From positions 1 to 9,319 of the forward strand of contig NZ_CAUUWA010000079.1 of the NCBI RefSeq assembly GCF_963548695.1: a stretch of 9,319 nt of DNA, read 5' to 3'. Positions 1 through 5,842 of the stretch are shown in pieces. The notes below the pieces were generated by a model. That model was not told the origin of the DNA and ran no database searches. It saw nothing but the letters and a program-made list of their open reading frames with translations. Source of the DNA: an uncultured Fretibacterium sp. (GTDB taxonomy: Bacteria; Synergistota; Synergistia; Synergistales; Aminobacteriaceae). A program made the position numbers and the translations under genes. How positions within the stretch are numbered: the stretch's first letter is position 1; every line of letters starts with the position of its first letter.

Positions 1-14
1 GGATCGCCTTTCAT
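1..14 (-). CDS. Probable start of a second copy of the small ORF (partial)
   Basis: Only the first codons are inside the window: ATG at 14-12, reading M-K-G-D and part of a proline codon. The bases at 1-32 are identical to 228-259, which hold the ribosome-binding site and start of the complete small ORF at 83-241. That identity is the only reason to call a gene here. The upstream GGGGGAAGGG stretch is the same Shine-Dalgarno region. Whether the reading frame stays open beyond the edge cannot be seen; the copy could also be only a duplicated 32-bp segment. Confidence 0.35.
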
Positions 15-32
15 TCTGCCCTTCCCCCTTTT
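1..32. repeat. 32-bp direct repeat, copy A
   Basis: Bases 1-32 are identical to 228-259; the next base differs (T versus G). The repeat may extend to the left of the window. On the minus strand it covers a G-rich Shine-Dalgarno sequence, an ATG and the next four to five codons of a small ORF. The start-to-start distance is 227 bp. Confidence 0.9.
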
Positions 33-82
33 TCCTAAACCCAACTCGAATCAACTCAAATCGTTATTCAAAATTCCGGATC

Positions 83-241
83 TCAACCGTCCGCGAGCGA
101 GCGGGAGCGTTCTCGGACAGGGCGTCCCGTCTCGTCGAAGATGAAGCCACGGGGCTTCACTTCGACGTAAGCGACCGACGCGGCATTTTGAGCCTGCGGC
201 TCAAAAGGGCCGGTCGTCTGCTTAAATGGATCGCCTTTCAT
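83..241 (-). CDS. Small 52-residue protein of unknown function, third gene after eutBC
   Basis: An open frame starts at ATG 241-239 and ends with TGA at 85-83, giving 52 residues (MKGDPFKQTTGPFEPQ at the start, GFIFDETGRPV in the second half). A good Shine-Dalgarno (GGGGGAAGGG, about 4 nt from the ATG) lies in the 32-nt gap after the eutC stop, so it could be the third gene of the eutBC transcript. Third-codon positions are about two thirds G or C, compatible with real coding. The product is hydrophilic, lacks cysteine and has no signal peptide or membrane segment. I do not recognise a family. Two strong inverted repeats (133-167 and 186-206) lie inside the frame, so a structured non-coding element that happens to be open is an alternative. 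The RBS and start are duplicated at 1-32. Confidence 0.5.
   Translation of the reverse strand: MKGDPFKQTTGPFEPQAQNAASVAYVEVKPRGFIFDETGRPVRERSRSLADG
133..167. repeat. Hairpin-forming inverted repeat inside the small ORF
   Basis: An 8-bp arm CGTCGAAG pairs with CTTCGACG. After one bulged base a further 7 bp (TGAAGCC with GGCTTCA) close on a 4-nt loop. The stem is nearly perfect over 15 bp and would fold in RNA of either strand. No T-run follows, so it does not look like an intrinsic terminator. Confidence 0.75.
186..206. repeat. 9-bp perfect inverted repeat inside the small ORF
   Basis: TTTTGAGCC, loop TGC, GGCTCAAAA. The arms are perfectly complementary. It lies 18 bp from the 133-167 hairpin and in the 5' half of the small ORF read on the minus strand. 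A further CGACCG/CGGTCG pair at 172-177 and 211-216 could enclose it. Confidence 0.75.
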
Positions 242-259
242 TCTGCCCTTCCCCCTTTT
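228..259. repeat. 32-bp direct repeat, copy B
   Basis: Exact second copy of bases 1-32. It lies between the stop codon of eutC and the small ORF, and includes the RBS and start codon of that ORF. Confidence 0.9.
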
Positions 260-273
260 GCTACGTTTTTCGG

Positions 274-1233
274 TTAAAGTTTCAGGTCGATGCCGCTGAC
301 CTTCTTTTCGAGCATCATCCTGATGATATCCGCGATATAGGCTCCTGCCTCGACGGCCGGCGTTCCTCCCGAATGGATGTTGGAGACGACCGTGCGTCTG
401 GCCTCCGGCATCCCCACCGTCCCCTTGTAGGTGATGTAGGCGGACATGCTCTCCGCGGTCACCAGGCCGGGCCGCTCCCCGATGAGGACGCAGACGACCT
501 CCGCCCCCGTGACCTCGGAGACGACGTCCATCGCCGGAACACGGCCAAACCTCACGAAGAAGGGCTTGGGCAGGGTTACGGACTGACGCTCCAGCCCCTG
601 GGCTATCGTCTTCAGGGCGTCCATGGAGTTCGCGGCGACCGCCGTCGAACTGAGCCCGTCCGATACGTAGACCAGAACCTTCGGCGCCGTGGCGCCGACG
701 ATACGCTTGATCGCGGCCCTCGACTCCTCGGAGAACTGGCGCCCCAGGTCGGGCCGGGTGATGAACTGATCCTTATCCACACACTCCGTCTGGACGACCT
801 CCAGGTTGTTCTTCGTCAGAAATTCCTCCGGAACGTCGTTGAACACCGCATCCTGCGCGGCGGCATGGTCGGCCCGGAAGCGCAGGAGGGTCTCCGTCTT
901 GTAGCGTGGCCCCGCCCTCCAGACCCCGACTCGGGCCGGGGTGCTCTGCTTCATGGAGAGGAGCGCCTCCCGGTTGAAGGGGCGCGGCACGAGACATTGC
1001 TCCCGCAGGTTGACCTCCGCCAAGTCGGGAAGGCACTCCTCACCACCCTCCGATGGGTCGATTGGCTGGGCTCCGGTTCTGTCCGAATCGGCGCTCTTCT
1101 CCAGAACCGCGGGGACAGGCTGGGGCTCGGATTTGTCCACCGTTGCCTTTTCCCCGGCGACATCGGCGGCATCCCGCCCCATGTCCCGGATGATCTCCTC
1201 CACCATTTTCCTGATATCGACCTCAGTAACCAC
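274..1233 (-). CDS. eutC: Ethanolamine ammonia-lyase small (light) subunit
   Basis: EutC is the small subunit of cytosolic adenosylcobalamin-dependent ethanolamine ammonia-lyase. The enzyme splits ethanolamine into acetaldehyde and ammonia; EutC helps form the cobalamin site with EutB. The 319 residues contain the family's conserved blocks: ARVGVWRAGPRYKT (~100-113), RADHAAAQDAV (~120-130), SDGLSS (~191-196), IGERPGL (~251-257) and the C-terminal RTVVSNIHSGGTP (~280-292). Residues ~20-75 form a variable, acidic and proline-containing N-terminal stretch, which explains the slightly greater length than the ~295 residues of enterobacterial EutC. The start is GTG at 1233, with AGGTG seven bases upstream. 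It begins only 17 bp after the eutB stop, so the two subunits are cotranscribed. No other eut or microcompartment gene is visible. Confidence 0.96.
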   Translation of the reverse strand: MVTEVDIRKMVEEIIRDMGRDAADVAGEKATVDKSEPQPVPAVLEKSADSDRTGAQPIDPSEGGEECLPDLAEVNLREQCLVPRPFNREALLSMKQSTPARVGVWRAGPRYKTETLLRFRADHAAAQDAVFNDVPEEFLTKNNLEVVQTECVDKDQFITRPDLGRQFSEESRAAIKRIVGATAPKVLVYVSDGLSSTAVAANSMDALKTIAQGLERQSVTLPKPFFVRFGRVPAMDVVSEVTGAEVVCVLIGERPGLVTAESMSAYITYKGTVGMPEARRTVVSNIHSGGTPAVEAGAYIADIIRMMLEKKVSGIDLKL

Positions 1234-1250
1234 CTCGTATCACCTCGTTC

Positions 1251-2672
1251 TCAAGCGACGTCCGAACTGACGTCCGGGCGGGCGAAGGCAGAAGGGCGCT
1301 CCGCGGTCTTGGAGAGGAACAGAGAGGCGTCCCCGGCCCTCTCCGTCAGGCGTCCGTCCTTCATGATCCCCTGGGACTCCAGCCACTCGTCGAACTCCCG
1401 GATGGGGCGCACGCCCAAAAGCTGGCGCAGGGTCGGGGTCTCGTGGTATCCGGTGCACTGATAGTTGAGCATGACGTCGTCGCCGTGAGGGATGCCCATG
1501 AAGTAGTTGCAGCCGGCCGAGGTGAGCAGGACGGCCAGGTTCTCGATGTCGTTCTGATCGGCTTTCATGTGGTTGGTGTAGCACGCGTCGCATCCCATGG
1601 AGATGCCCGTGAGCTTGCCCATGAAGTGGTCCTCCAGCCCGGCACGGATGACCTGGCGGCTGTCGTAGAGGTACTCCGGACCGATAAAGCCGACCACCGT
1701 ATTGACGATGAAGGGCGCAAACCTCTTGGCGAATCCGTAGCAGCGGGCCTCCATCGTCACCTGGTCCGCCCCGAAGTGAGCGTCGGACGACAGCTCCGAA
1801 CCCTGCCCCGTCTCGAAGTACATGAAGTTGGGTCCCACGCCCATTCCCTCGTGCGCCGCCAGATCCCTGGCCTCGGCGAGCATGGACCCCGTGATGCCGA
1901 AGGCCTCGTTGCCCTTCTGGGAGCCCGCGATGCTCTGAAAGATCAGATCGGTCGGCGCCCCATGACGCACGGCGTCCATCTGCGTGGTGACGTGAGCCAG
2001 GACGCAGATCTGGGTGGGGATTCCGAATTTTTCCTTGATCTCCTGAAAACGAATCAGAACCTTTTTGACGCTCTCCATGGAGTCATCGACGGGATTGAGG
2101 CCGATTACGGCGTCGCCGACGCCGTAGGACAGCCCCTCGAAGAGGGAGGCCGTGATGCCCTCGATGTCGTCGGTCGGATGGTTGGGCTGCAAACGGGCCG
2201 CCAGGGTACCGGGGAGCCCGATGGTTGTGTTGCAGTGGGCGGTGATGCGAATCTTGCTGGCCCCGTAAATCAGGTCCAGGTTCGTCATGAGCTTCGCCAC
2301 ACCCGCCACGATCTCGGATGTCAGGCCACGGCTGGCACGCTTGATCTGCTCACCCGTGATCTCGTTGGACAGGATCCATTCCCTGAGCTCGGAAAGGGTC
2401 CAGTTCTTGATCTCCGAATAAATCTTTTCGTTGACGTCGTCCTGGATGATCTGCGTAACCTCGTCGTCCTCGTAGGGGACGACCGGGTTGTTTCGCAGGT
2501 CCGCAACCGTGAGGTTGGACAGGACATGTTTGGCCGCAACGCGTTCCTCCATGGAGGAGGCAATGATTCCCGCGAGTCGGTCGCCGGATTTTTCCTCGTT
2601 TGCCTTCGCAAGGACCTCCTTGATGTTCTTGAACTGGTAGACGTGTCCGAAGAGCTTGGTCTTGAGGTTCAC
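1251..2672 (-). CDS. eutB: Ethanolamine ammonia-lyase large (heavy) subunit
   Basis: EutB is the catalytic TIM-barrel subunit of adenosylcobalamin-dependent ethanolamine ammonia-lyase. The GTG at 2672 is chosen because GGAGGTG lies eight bases upstream and the protein then starts at the family's normal N-terminus (MNLKTKLFGHVYQFKNIKEV), giving 473 residues; longer in-frame extension runs into the riboswitch. With this start, residues reported as substrate-binding in E. coli EutB fall at the same numbers: Arg160 and Gln162 (AARLQPN), Asn193 (GLNPVDD), Glu287 (YFETGQG) and Asp362 (GCDACYTNH). The SELSSDAHFGADQ and GDDVMLNYQCTGYHE blocks are also present. The C-terminal ~20 residues (450-473) extend slightly past typical family members. 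Expression probably depends on the cobalamin riboswitch and terminator in the leader. Confidence 0.97.
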   Translation of the reverse strand: MNLKTKLFGHVYQFKNIKEVLAKANEEKSGDRLAGIIASSMEERVAAKHVLSNLTVADLRNNPVVPYEDDEVTQIIQDDVNEKIYSEIKNWTLSELREWILSNEITGEQIKRASRGLTSEIVAGVAKLMTNLDLIYGASKIRITAHCNTTIGLPGTLAARLQPNHPTDDIEGITASLFEGLSYGVGDAVIGLNPVDDSMESVKKVLIRFQEIKEKFGIPTQICVLAHVTTQMDAVRHGAPTDLIFQSIAGSQKGNEAFGITGSMLAEARDLAAHEGMGVGPNFMYFETGQGSELSSDAHFGADQVTMEARCYGFAKRFAPFIVNTVVGFIGPEYLYDSRQVIRAGLEDHFMGKLTGISMGCDACYTNHMKADQNDIENLAVLLTSAGCNYFMGIPHGDDVMLNYQCTGYHETPTLRQLLGVRPIREFDEWLESQGIMKDGRLTERAGDASLFLSKTAERPSAFARPDVSSDVA

Positions 2673-2680
2673 CGTTATTT

Positions 2681-2687
2681 CACCTCC
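2681..2687 (-). promoter_or_regulatory. Ribosome-binding site of eutB
   Basis: GGAGGTG on the minus strand, eight bases before the GTG at 2672. It decides the start in an open frame that continues for another 122 codons upstream through the riboswitch. A small inverted repeat (CGTCCG/CGGACG, 2699-2723) lies 12 nt upstream. Confidence 0.8.
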
Positions 2688-2797
2688 AGAGGGATGCTCG
2701 TCCGCATTCCGACAATCCGGACGAAGGAGCCCAGGGGCCGTGCCTTTATCCCAATAGCGTCCACCCTCCCTTCCGGGGCTCTCCTCTCTCAAGGTAC

Positions 2798-2847
2798 AAA
2801 AAAAGAGGCTCCCACGGGCAGGCACAACGCCACCCCTGGATAGCCTC
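2798..2847 (-). terminator. Intrinsic terminator between riboswitch and eutB
   Basis: On the minus strand GAGGCT (2847-2842) pairs with AGCCTC (2810-2805). Inside this, CC/GG, GGG/CCC and GGC/GCC also pair around a GTTGT loop. Seven T follow directly. It sits about 25-40 nt after the riboswitch and about 125 nt before eutB, the position expected of an expression platform working by transcription termination. I could not identify an unambiguous antiterminator. Confidence 0.88.
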
Positions 2848-2869
2848 AGATCCTCGTAAGGCCGCTCCC

Positions 2870-3040
2870 TGTCTTCAGCAGCTGACCGGTCTCCTGGCTT
2901 GCCCTCCTCCTTGTCCGCGCCTTCCCGGGAAAAGCCTCCCAGTGGCTTTGCGGCTTCGTCAGGCTTACAGTGGCGGGGTCCGCGCCGGACTCTCACCGGG
3001 CTTCCCGTCATCAGCCGTTGCAATGACACATGGAACAAGG
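2870..3040 (-). ncRNA. Cobalamin (adenosylcobalamin-type) riboswitch
   Basis: The minus strand shows the conserved elements in order: a GTCAT/ATGAC stem (3027-3007), GGGAAGCCCGGTG (3006-2994), the core AGTCCGG...CGCCACTGTAAGCC (2991-2962), AAGCCACTGGG, GGGAAGGCGCGG, and finally the exact B12 box GCCAGGAGACC at 2898-2888. The GGGAA/GGTG and CCACTGTAAGCC elements are those of the large AdoCbl-binding class. Outer boundaries are approximate because the closing P1 helix is not clear. It lies upstream of eutB on the same strand and is followed by a strong terminator, so it should control eutBC read-through according to B12 level. Confidence 0.95.
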
Positions 3041-3160
3041 TCTGTGAAACATCTGGAAAAAAATAAAGTTACTCTCTGCCGACCGCCAACGCTTAGCAAG
3101 GTGCCTTTTCGTTGCTTGCAGACCGCACGTAAGCCGAAAGAAAATAAAAATAAGTCGAAG

Positions 3161-3183
3161 AAAAAAGGTCCCCTAAGGGAAAC
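3161..3183 (-). terminator. Terminator-like hairpin in the eut leader, upstream of the riboswitch
   Basis: Minus strand: GTTTCCC, loop TTA, GGGGAC (one bulge and one G-T pair), then C and six T. The stem is short, so termination may be weak or conditional. It lies about 210-230 nt after the predicted start site and 120 nt before the riboswitch. Confidence 0.4.
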
Positions 3184-3317
3184 TGCTAATTATGGAACAC
3201 CCGTCAACACATCCAGATTAATCCCCTATCGACAAGTGAAGCGCAAACCCCGACAGGAGACCCCACGCAATCTCGTACAGCATGCTCTGTCTGCAACCTG
3301 CTCAACAAAAATCATAA

Positions 3318-3349
3318 CTTGCTCATGCTCGTTTGAGAGGCTTGCTCAT
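3318..3349 (-). repeat. Two 9-bp direct repeats ATGAGCAAG in the eut leader
   Basis: On the minus strand ATGAGCAAG occurs at 3349-3341 and 3326-3318, spaced 23 bp start to start, close to two helical turns. This would suit a tandem protein site, but it lies downstream of the best promoter (3400-3428). No regulator is encoded in the window that would obviously bind it. Confidence 0.45.
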
Positions 3350-3362
3350 TTTATCCGGATAC

Positions 3363-3377
3363 CAATCTTATAGATTG
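3363..3377. promoter_or_regulatory. Small palindrome just downstream of the eut promoter
   Basis: CAATCT, TAT, AGATTG: perfect 6-bp arms about 16-31 nt after the predicted transcription start. It could be a repressor operator or a 5' RNA hairpin. There is no direct evidence for either. Confidence 0.35.
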
Positions 3378-3399
3378 CCCCTCTGGCCGATTTTTCCTA

Positions 3400-3428
3400 A
3401 TACTAAAATGACCCGTTGAATTTGTCAA
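3400..3428 (-). promoter_or_regulatory. Sigma-70-type promoter for the eut leader
   Basis: A perfect -35 TTGACA (3428-3423), a 17-bp spacer and -10 TAGTAT (3405-3400) on the minus strand, with transcription starting near 3393. It is the best promoter match in the gene-free stretch upstream of eutB. Confidence 0.75.
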
Positions 3429-3469
3429 GTCAAGAAGTGCTCCTCAAATCCGCAGGTTGCAGAGGGGCA

Positions 3470-3479
3470 CCCCCCCCCC
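3470..3479. repeat. Run of ten C (poly-C tract)
   Basis: Ten consecutive C on the plus strand between AGAGGGGCA and AGCCCCT; the flanking AGGGGC/GCCCCT pair could form a hairpin with the C-run as loop. It is intergenic, between the end of the ahpC operon and the eut promoter, about 40 bp upstream of the -35 box. Such tracts are prone to slippage. Confidence 0.8.
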
Positions 3480-3503
3480 AGCCCCTCCATGGCAGCCCCC
3501 TTG

Positions 3504-3547
3504 CCAGACACAGCCCCGCGGGCCGATGCCCGCGGGGCTGTGTCTGG
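3504..3547 (-). terminator. 19-bp perfect hairpin after the perR-ahpC-reductase operon
   Basis: CCAGACACAGCCCCGCGGG (3504-3522), loop CCGATG, and the perfect complement at 3529-3547. It starts nine bases after the stop codon of the reductase gene, the usual place of a terminator, but no T-run follows on either strand. It may stop transcription, protect the mRNA 3' end, or be a dispersed palindromic element. Confidence 0.65.
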
Positions 3548-3556
3548 AGATTGAGT

Positions 3557-5188
3557 TTAGGCTATCTTGTCCAGAAGCTGCTGGACGCTCTTTTTGCCGA
3601 ACATCACCTCGTCGTCGTTGACCACGAGACAGGGGACGCTCATCACGTTGTACCGGTCCTTCATGGCCTCGAAATGGTTGATGTCGTACACCTCCGCCGT
3701 TACCAACGGGTTCAGCGACGCGATCTGCTGAGCGGCCGCGACCAGCTCCGGGCACATCGTGCAGGAGAGGGAGACCAGAATCTTCATCCGGACCGCCCTT
3801 CCGATCCCCTGGATCCTCGCCCTCGTCTCGTCGTCCAGAGGCTGGCCCGGCCCCGCGGCGTTGTAAAGCCCCAGGAGGAAGGAGGTGAACTCGTGCCCGC
3901 CCGGGACGCCATGAAAGGCCAGGCCGGTCTCCGTACCGTCCTCCCTCAGGACCCTGACGCAGGGCAGCTCGGCTTCGGGGAGCCCCGTGCCCGTCCTCAC
4001 GGTCAGCTTGTCCGTCACTTCCGCCAGCTCCTCCATGTAGCCCTTGAGCTCGCGCGAGACAGGGCGGTCGTCGAGGCAGAGCTCCAAGACCAGCTTCCGC
4101 TCCATGCGCTCGAAGATGACGTCCATCTGCTGGCGCATCTCCGGCGGGAAGAGCCCCCCTTCCGAGGACTGTTTCGCCTCGGCCTTGGTGTTCCGCTCCG
4201 GGGCGGCGTCCCTGCGAACCGGTTTTTGTGGGTGGAGGCCCGTTTTGGTCTGCATGGCGGCCGCGTACTTCTCCAGCTCCGTCGCCGCCGTCGCCCCGTC
4301 GCCAACGGCAGTGACGACCTGACGCAGGTTCTTCACGCAGACGTCGCCCGCGGCATAGACGCCGTCCCGGCTGGTTTTCTGATTGCGGTCGGTGATGACG
4401 TAGCCCTGAGGGTCGAGCTCCACCTTTCCCTTGACCAGATCGGTGTCCGGAGCATAGCCAGCGAACACGAACACGCCGAAGGTGTCGTTCCCACCGGTGG
4501 AGAACTCGGTCTCCTCCCCTGTCTTGGAGTTCCGGTACCGAATCCTGCGGAGGGCGGTATCGCCCGAAACGTCCTCCACCTGCGTGTTCGTCAGCACCGT
4601 GATCTTGGGATGGCTCAGGGTCGCCTGCGCCGTAGCCCCGGCGCAGCTGAAGCCGTCCCCGCGCACCAGCACCGTCACGTGCCGGGCATACCGGGTCAGA
4701 AAGACGCTCTCCTCCGCAGCGGCGAAACCGCCGCCGACGACGAAGACCTCCTTGTCCGTGAAGAACTCGCCGTCGCACGTGGCGCAGTAGGCCACGCCGT
4801 GGCCGCGGAACTCCGCCTCGCCGGGAAACCCGATCATCCGCGGATGCGCGCCGGTCGCGATCAGCACCCCGAAGCAGGAGTAGACGCCCCGGTCCGTATG
4901 GACCTTCTTGACGTCCCCATCCAGCTCCAGATCCGTCACCTCGGCCATCAGGAACTCCGCGCCGAAGCCCTCGGCCTGGACGCGCATGGCCTCGGTCAGC
5001 TCCCGCCCGTTCGTCCGTCCCACCCCGGGATAGTTCACGACCTCGGAGGTGATCGTGATCTGCCCGCCGAAGGTCTCCTTCTCGACGACCAGCACCCGGT
5101 AGCAGGCGCGGGCGAGGTAGAGGCCTGCCGTCAAACCGGCAGGCCCTCCACCCACTACAACAACGTCATAAAAGTTCCGGTCGTCCAT
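3557..5188 (-). CDS. AhpF-like flavoprotein disulfide reductase with permuted domains (TrxR module then double-thioredoxin module)
   Basis: Predicted NAD(P)H-dependent FAD reductase that re-reduces the AhpC peroxiredoxin encoded just upstream. Residues 1-310 form a thioredoxin-reductase module: FAD-binding GGGPAG (13-18), redox-active CATC (135-138), nucleotide-binding GGGFAA (152-157) and YAAGDV (278-283). A hydrophilic linker (~312-347) follows. Residues ~348-543 resemble the tandem thioredoxin-fold N-terminal domain of AhpF, with redox pair CTMC (476-479) and a cis-proline region SVPC (517-520). Classical AhpF has these parts in the opposite order. The start at ATG 5188 gives 543 residues and shares one base with the ahpC stop (TGATG), implying translational coupling; its own Shine-Dalgarno is weak. 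Alternative annotation: thioredoxin reductase fused to a glutaredoxin-like domain. Confidence 0.9.
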   Translation of the reverse strand: MDDRNFYDVVVVGGGPAGLTAGLYLARACYRVLVVEKETFGGQITITSEVVNYPGVGRTNGRELTEAMRVQAEGFGAEFLMAEVTDLELDGDVKKVHTDRGVYSCFGVLIATGAHPRMIGFPGEAEFRGHGVAYCATCDGEFFTDKEVFVVGGGFAAAEESVFLTRYARHVTVLVRGDGFSCAGATAQATLSHPKITVLTNTQVEDVSGDTALRRIRYRNSKTGEETEFSTGGNDTFGVFVFAGYAPDTDLVKGKVELDPQGYVITDRNQKTSRDGVYAAGDVCVKNLRQVVTAVGDGATAATELEKYAAAMQTKTGLHPQKPVRRDAAPERNTKAEAKQSSEGGLFPPEMRQQMDVIFERMERKLVLELCLDDRPVSRELKGYMEELAEVTDKLTVRTGTGLPEAELPCVRVLREDGTETGLAFHGVPGGHEFTSFLLGLYNAAGPGQPLDDETRARIQGIGRAVRMKILVSLSCTMCPELVAAAQQIASLNPLVTAEVYDINHFEAMKDRYNVMSVPCLVVNDDEVMFGKKSVQQLLDKIA

Positions 5189-5751
5189 CAGAGCTTGCCA
5201 ACCAGGTCCAGGCTCGGCTTCAGGGTCTCCGCGCCGGGCTGCCACTTCGCAGGGCAGACCTGATCCCCGTGCTCAGCCACGAACTGGCTGGCCTGCAGAC
5301 GGCGGAAAAGCTCGTCGGCATTGCGCCCCACGTTGCCGGCGTTGACCTCGTACACCACGATCTTCCCCTCGGGGTTCACGATGAAGCTGCCGCGCTCCGC
5401 CAGGCCGGCGTCCTCGATCAGCACCTCGAAGTCCCTGCTCAGCGCGTGCGTGGGGTCCGCCAGCATCGGATAGGTGATCTTCCCAATGCGATCGGACTCG
5501 TCGTGCCATGCCTTATGGACGAAATGGGTGTCCGTGGAGACCGAGTAAATCTCGCAGCCCGCCTTCTTGAAGTCGGCATACTTGTTCTGCAGGTCCTCGA
5601 GCTCCGTGGGGCAGACGAAGGTGAAGTCCGCGGGATAAAAGAAGAAAACGCTCCACTTTCCAAGAATATCCGCCTTCGTGACGGTCTTGAACTCACCGTT
5701 ATGATACGCCTGGACCTTGAAATCGCTAACTTCTTTGTTGATCATGGACAT
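5188..5751 (-). CDS. ahpC: Alkyl hydroperoxide reductase subunit C (peroxiredoxin)
   Basis: Typical 2-Cys peroxiredoxin of the AhpC/Prx1 class that reduces hydrogen peroxide and organic peroxides in the cytosol. The peroxidatic cysteine is Cys47 in FTFVCPTE, and the resolving cysteine lies near the C-terminus in DQVCPAKW (~166). The ATG at 5751 is chosen because GGAGG lies eight bases upstream and the product is then 187 residues, the usual AhpC size; the frame is open further upstream but lacks an RBS match. It follows perR by 91 bp and overlaps the reductase gene by one base. No separate PerR box precedes it, so it is probably transcribed from the perR promoter and induced by peroxide. Confidence 0.97.
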   Translation of the reverse strand: MSMINKEVSDFKVQAYHNGEFKTVTKADILGKWSVFFFYPADFTFVCPTELEDLQNKYADFKKAGCEIYSVSTDTHFVHKAWHDESDRIGKITYPMLADPTHALSRDFEVLIEDAGLAERGSFIVNPEGKIVVYEVNAGNVGRNADELFRRLQASQFVAEHGDQVCPAKWQPGAETLKPSLDLVGKL

Positions 5752-5777
5752 TAAAAATTCCTCCTCTGAGATAAGTA

Positions 5778-5794
5778 CGTCGGTTCGCCCGACG
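5778..5794. repeat. Small hairpin in the perR-ahpC gap
   Basis: CGTCGG, loop TTCGC, CCGACG: six perfect base pairs in the 91-bp spacer, about 25 bp upstream of the ahpC start. It has no T-run, so it may be an mRNA processing or stability structure rather than a terminator. Confidence 0.4.
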
Positions 5795-5842
5795 CGTTGT
5801 TTCATTGCAGAGCGGGGCCTCAACAGCAAATGTCCCGCCCGG

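Larger units (their letters stand above)
3041..3399 (-). other. Long eutBC leader segment upstream of the riboswitch
   Basis: About 350 nt lie between the predicted start site (near 3393) and the riboswitch. No convincing gene is present on either strand; the longest open frames have no RBS or recognisable product. The segment contains a small palindrome near the start site, a 9-bp direct repeat, and a hairpin followed by six T. A 9-codon mini-ORF (ATG at 3351 region, MSKPLKRA) overlaps the direct repeat and has only a weak RBS. I saw no clear pair of hexaloop hairpins of the kind bound by ANTAR antiterminators such as EutV. Confidence 0.5.

Noticed and set aside
2673..3038. N-terminal extension of eutB by 122 residues
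   Set aside because: This stretch is the riboswitch and terminator; the GTG at 2672 has a good RBS and gives the normal EutB start and matching active-site numbering.
3095..3112. Sigma-54-like promoter (GGCAC...TTGC) in the eut leader
   Set aside because: The distance between the GG and GC elements does not fit the required -24/-12 spacing.
3250..3266. Partial B12-box-like string CAGGAGACC on the plus strand
   Set aside because: None of the other conserved riboswitch elements lies upstream of it on that strand; it is probably chance.
2942..3373. Plus-strand open frame of 143 codons upstream of eutB
   Set aside because: It lies antisense to the riboswitch and leader, has no recognisable product and no convincing RBS.
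3416..5263. Long plus-strand frame of 615 codons opposite the reductase gene
   Set aside because: It is an antisense shadow of a GC-rich gene whose minus-strand product has clear FAD, NADPH and CATC motifs.
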